Shown here: piece by piece, positions 13,050 through 14,616 of the stretch | How positions within the stretch are numbered: the first letter of the stretch is position 1 | Layout: every line of letters begins with the position of its first letter | Assembly (NCBI GenBank): GCA_046336825.1 | Contig: JBKDFX010000064.1 | Span: forward strand, 1-14,616 | DNA length: 14,616 nt | Reading direction: 5' to 3' | Source: Ga0074139 sp046336825 | GTDB taxonomy: Bacteria; Bdellovibrionota; Bdellovibrionia; Bdellovibrionales; Bdellovibrionaceae | Notes under the pieces: model-generated | What the model saw: only the letters and a program-made list of their open reading frames with translations | The model's database searches: none | What the model was told of the DNA's origin: nothing | Translations under genes and position numbers: made by a program

Positions 13050-14321
13050 ATGATTGATATAAAGCTATTGGATAAAAAAGCAGATCTGGGCCCTAATTTT
13101 TTAGAAGACTACAAACAAGCGCTCACCAATCGCGGAGCCAGCTTTGAAATTTTAGAAAAGGTCTTAGAGTTAAATCGAAAAAGAAAAGAACTGATTACAG
13201 TGGCCGAAAGTGAAAAGGCCAAACAAAACAAAGTCAGCGGAGAAATTGCACAAATGAAGCGTCAGGGGCAGGACGCAACAAAGCTTATCGAAGAAATGGG
13301 AACTCTGGCTCAAGCCGTAAAAAAAATGGAGGCTGAGGCCGCTGCAGTTGACGAAGAAGTGTATCGTCTCGCCCTCTATTTACCCAACAAGCCGCATAGT
13401 TCTGTGCCTGTTGGTAAATCTGAGAAAGAAAATAAAATTGTCAAAACTGTGGGTGAGCCTACAAAGTTTTCTTTTAAAGCTAAAGAACATTGGGAAATTG
13501 GTGAGAAGTTAGGAATTATTGATTTCGAAAGAGCCGGTAAAGTCACGGGTACTCGATTTGCTTTTTTAAAAGGCGAAGCGGCAAAACTCGAAAGAAGTCT
13601 TATCAGCTTTATGATGGATTTACATTCCAGCGAGCATGGCTACACGGAAATGATTCCACCCTACATTGTTAACCACCAAAGCTTGATCGGCACAGGTCAG
13701 CTTCCTAAATTTAAGGAAGATCTTTTTCACTTAGAAGGGACTCAGTACGCCCTTATCCCGACTGCTGAAGTGCCCGTTACTAACTACTTTGCCGGTGAGA
13801 TCCTCAATGAGGAGCAGCTGCCTCTGTCTTTTTGTGCCTATTCCCCGTGTTTTAGGTCTGAAGCTGGAAGCCACGGGCGGGACACCAAGGGACTCATTCG
13901 TCAGCATCAGTTTCATAAAGTAGAGCTTATGACATTTGCCCATCCCGACAAATCCTATGAAAACCACGAGCAACTCACCCACCATGCTGAGCGAGTCTTA
14001 GAACTTTTAGAGCTACCTTACCGAAGATCTTTATTGTGTACGGGGGATATGGGTTTTGGTGCTTCTAAAACCTACGATTTAGAGGTTTGGTTGCCTGGGC
14101 CTGGCGAATATCGTGAAATTTCATCTTGTTCAAACTTTGAGGATTTTCAGGCCCGCAGAGCCAATATTCGCTTCAGACCACAGGGAGGAAAGCCTCAATT
14201 TGTGCACACTCTGAACGGGTCAGGTTTGGCTGTTGGCCGAACACTGATCGCCATACTTGAAAACTATCAGCAGGAAGATGGGTCGATTAAGTGGCCCACG
14301 GTTTTAAAGTCTTATAATTGA
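13050..14321 (+). CDS. serS: Serine--tRNA ligase
   Basis: Class II synthetase that charges tRNA-Ser (and tRNA-Sec where present) with serine using ATP. 423 residues (E. coli 430). An N-terminal helical hairpin (about 30-105, rich in Lys/Glu/Ala) forms the coiled-coil arm that grips the long variable arm of tRNA-Ser. The catalytic core carries TGTRFAFLKGEAAKLERSL (about 168-186), the motif 1 region ending in EMIPPYIV, the TAEVPVTN serine-site strand, motif 2 FRSEAG (268-273) followed by GRDTKGLIRQHQFHKVEL, and motif 3 NGSGLAVGR (389-397). ATG 13050 has only weak purine-rich sequence (AAGAAAG) before it. A tRNA-Ser(UGA) gene lies 42 bases downstream, so enzyme and substrate may be co-expressed. 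Confidence 0.98.
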   Translation: MIDIKLLDKKADLGPNFLEDYKQALTNRGASFEILEKVLELNRKRKELITVAESEKAKQNKVSGEIAQMKRQGQDATKLIEEMGTLAQAVKKMEAEAAAVDEEVYRLALYLPNKPHSSVPVGKSEKENKIVKTVGEPTKFSFKAKEHWEIGEKLGIIDFERAGKVTGTRFAFLKGEAAKLERSLISFMMDLHSSEHGYTEMIPPYIVNHQSLIGTGQLPKFKEDLFHLEGTQYALIPTAEVPVTNYFAGEILNEEQLPLSFCAYSPCFRSEAGSHGRDTKGLIRQHQFHKVELMTFAHPDKSYENHEQLTHHAERVLELLELPYRRSLLCTGDMGFGASKTYDLEVWLPGPGEYREISSCSNFEDFQARRANIRFRPQGGKPQFVHTLNGSGLAVGRTLIAILENYQQEDGSIKWPTVLKSYN

Positions 14322-14326
14322 ATCAT

Positions 14327-14356
14327 TTGACTTCCGGGGTCTAAATCCCATAGAAC
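14327..14356 (+). promoter_or_regulatory. Weak promoter candidate for tRNA-Ser
   Basis: TTGACT (14327-14332) and TAGAAC (14351-14356) with an 18-base spacer, directly after the serS stop. The predicted start would be about 14363, at the tRNA 5' end itself and leaving no leader, which is unusual for a tRNA gene. Co-transcription with serS is the alternative. Confidence 0.25.
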
Positions 14357-14365
14357 TGACCCCGG
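14334..14365 (+). repeat. Hairpin overlapping the 5' end of tRNA-Ser
   Basis: The perfect 8-bp inverted repeat CCGGGGTC (14334-14341) / GACCCCGG (14358-14365) encloses 16 bases and can extend by an A-T and a G-T pair. Its 3' arm includes the first two (up to four with extension) bases of the tRNA acceptor stem. There is no T tract, so it is not a standard terminator for serS. Confidence 0.65.
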
Positions 14366-14453
14366 AGAGCTGGTAGAGCGGTTGAATACACCAGTCTTGA
14401 AAACTGGCAAGCCTTCGCGGGCTTCGAGGGTTCGAATCCCTCGCTCTCCGCCA
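14364..14453 (+). tRNA. tRNA-Ser(UGA), CCA encoded
   Basis: The cloverleaf can be drawn by eye. Acceptor stem GGAGAGC (14364-14370) pairs with GCTCTCC (14443-14449), followed by discriminator G and an encoded CCA. Anticodon stem CCAGT (14391-14395) pairs with ACTGG (14403-14407); the loop CTTGAAA places anticodon TGA at 14398-14400. A long variable arm, AAGCC/GGCTT (14409-14413 with 14420-14424), is the class II mark of serine tRNAs. The T arm is GAGGG/CCCTC with loop TTCGAAT (14426-14442). UGA reads UCA and, with wobble modification, other UCN codons. A T-rich run (14455-14461) follows. Confidence 0.97.
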
Positions 14454-14476
14454 TTATTTTTTCGAATCTATCGGGC

Positions 14477-14616
14477 GGCACTTCTCTTTTAACTGTTGGT
14501 CACGCAAAAAAGTAAATTAAGAACAAGCACTTAGCGTTCTCAGTCTGTAATTTCTGAAGCTCTTATATCCGTAAGCGTTGGCCTGCACAAGCTTTGCTGT
14601 TCGATTCAGAGCCTCT
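14477..14616 (-). mobile_element. Insertion sequence end, probable ISL3 family (runs off window)
   Basis: The minus-strand transposase end at 14517 implies that an insertion sequence terminates between it and the tRNA. The stretch beginning GGCACTTCTCTTTT at 14477 looks like an IS terminal repeat of the GGC-start kind seen in ISL3 elements, so I place the boundary there provisionally. The other end and the target duplication are outside the window, so the boundary is unproven. Confidence 0.4.
14517..14616 (-). CDS. Transposase C-terminus, probable ISL3 family (5' end outside window)
   Basis: Reading the minus strand from 14615, 32 codons run to TAA at 14519-14517. The end of the product contains AYGYKSFRNYRLRTLSAC, matching the conserved tail of DDE transposases of the ISL3 type, where an (A/G)-Y-G-(Y/F)-x-x-F-x-N-(Y/F)-R pattern closes the catalytic domain. 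The frame is intact as far as visible, but most of the protein lies beyond the window, so whether the element is active cannot be judged. Transposase identity is fairly sure; family assignment is from remembered motif only. Confidence 0.65.
   Translation of the reverse strand, partial: EALNRTAKLVQANAYGYKSFRNYRLRTLSACS

Overview
The window reads as chromosomal DNA of a moderately AT-rich Gram-negative bacterium. It is most like the predatory Bdellovibrionota (Bdellovibrio or Pseudobdellovibrio relatives). This assignment is an inference from the mix of genes: a Rho with a long basic, disordered N-terminal extension, a stand-alone PilZ protein, a GYF/TPR membrane protein, a LysM lipoprotein with a polyproline arm, and frequent TTG/GTG starts. 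No search was run to confirm it. Most of the window is housekeeping.

Layout, left to right. Bases 1-228 are the end of a DUF192 protein cut by the window edge. Bases 326-1660 encode a double-anchored LysM lipoprotein. A bidirectional terminator follows, shared with a convergent PilZ gene (1790-2152, minus). The leader of rho (2165-2433) holds a possible short reading frame. Then come rho (2434-4290), a hairpin and a promoter candidate, and rpmE type B (4395-4640) with a strong terminator. A tight five-gene operon follows: prfA, prmC, murA, an NfeD-like gene and an SPFH/stomatin gene (4725-9269). It joins translation termination (RF1 and its methylase), the first committed step of peptidoglycan synthesis, and a membrane-microdomain pair. 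Two hairpins close it. The second of these is better oriented for a small minus-strand membrane protein gene (9448-9582).

Divergent from that small gene lies a 960-residue GYF-transmembrane-TPR protein (9801-12683), followed with no gap by a 102-residue three-helix membrane protein (12684-12992). Then come serS (13050-14321) and a tRNA-Ser(UGA) with an encoded CCA end (14364-14453), so the synthetase sits beside one of its own tRNAs. The right edge holds the last about 32 codons of a probable ISL3-type transposase on the minus strand (14517-14616), with its insertion end close to the tRNA.

Points worth a second look: the LysM protein, which has both a lipobox and a C-terminal membrane helix around a peptidoglycan-binding core and so could bridge the envelope; the GYF/TPR plus three-helix pair; two genes (prfA and the TPR gene) that lack a Shine-Dalgarno sequence and have a -10-like box 7-9 bases before the ATG, suggesting leaderless mRNAs; a hairpin that pairs the tRNA-Ser leader with the tRNA 5' end; and a PilZ domain lacking half of its c-di-GMP arginine motif. 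I see no CRISPR array, toxin-antitoxin pair, phage or defence system.
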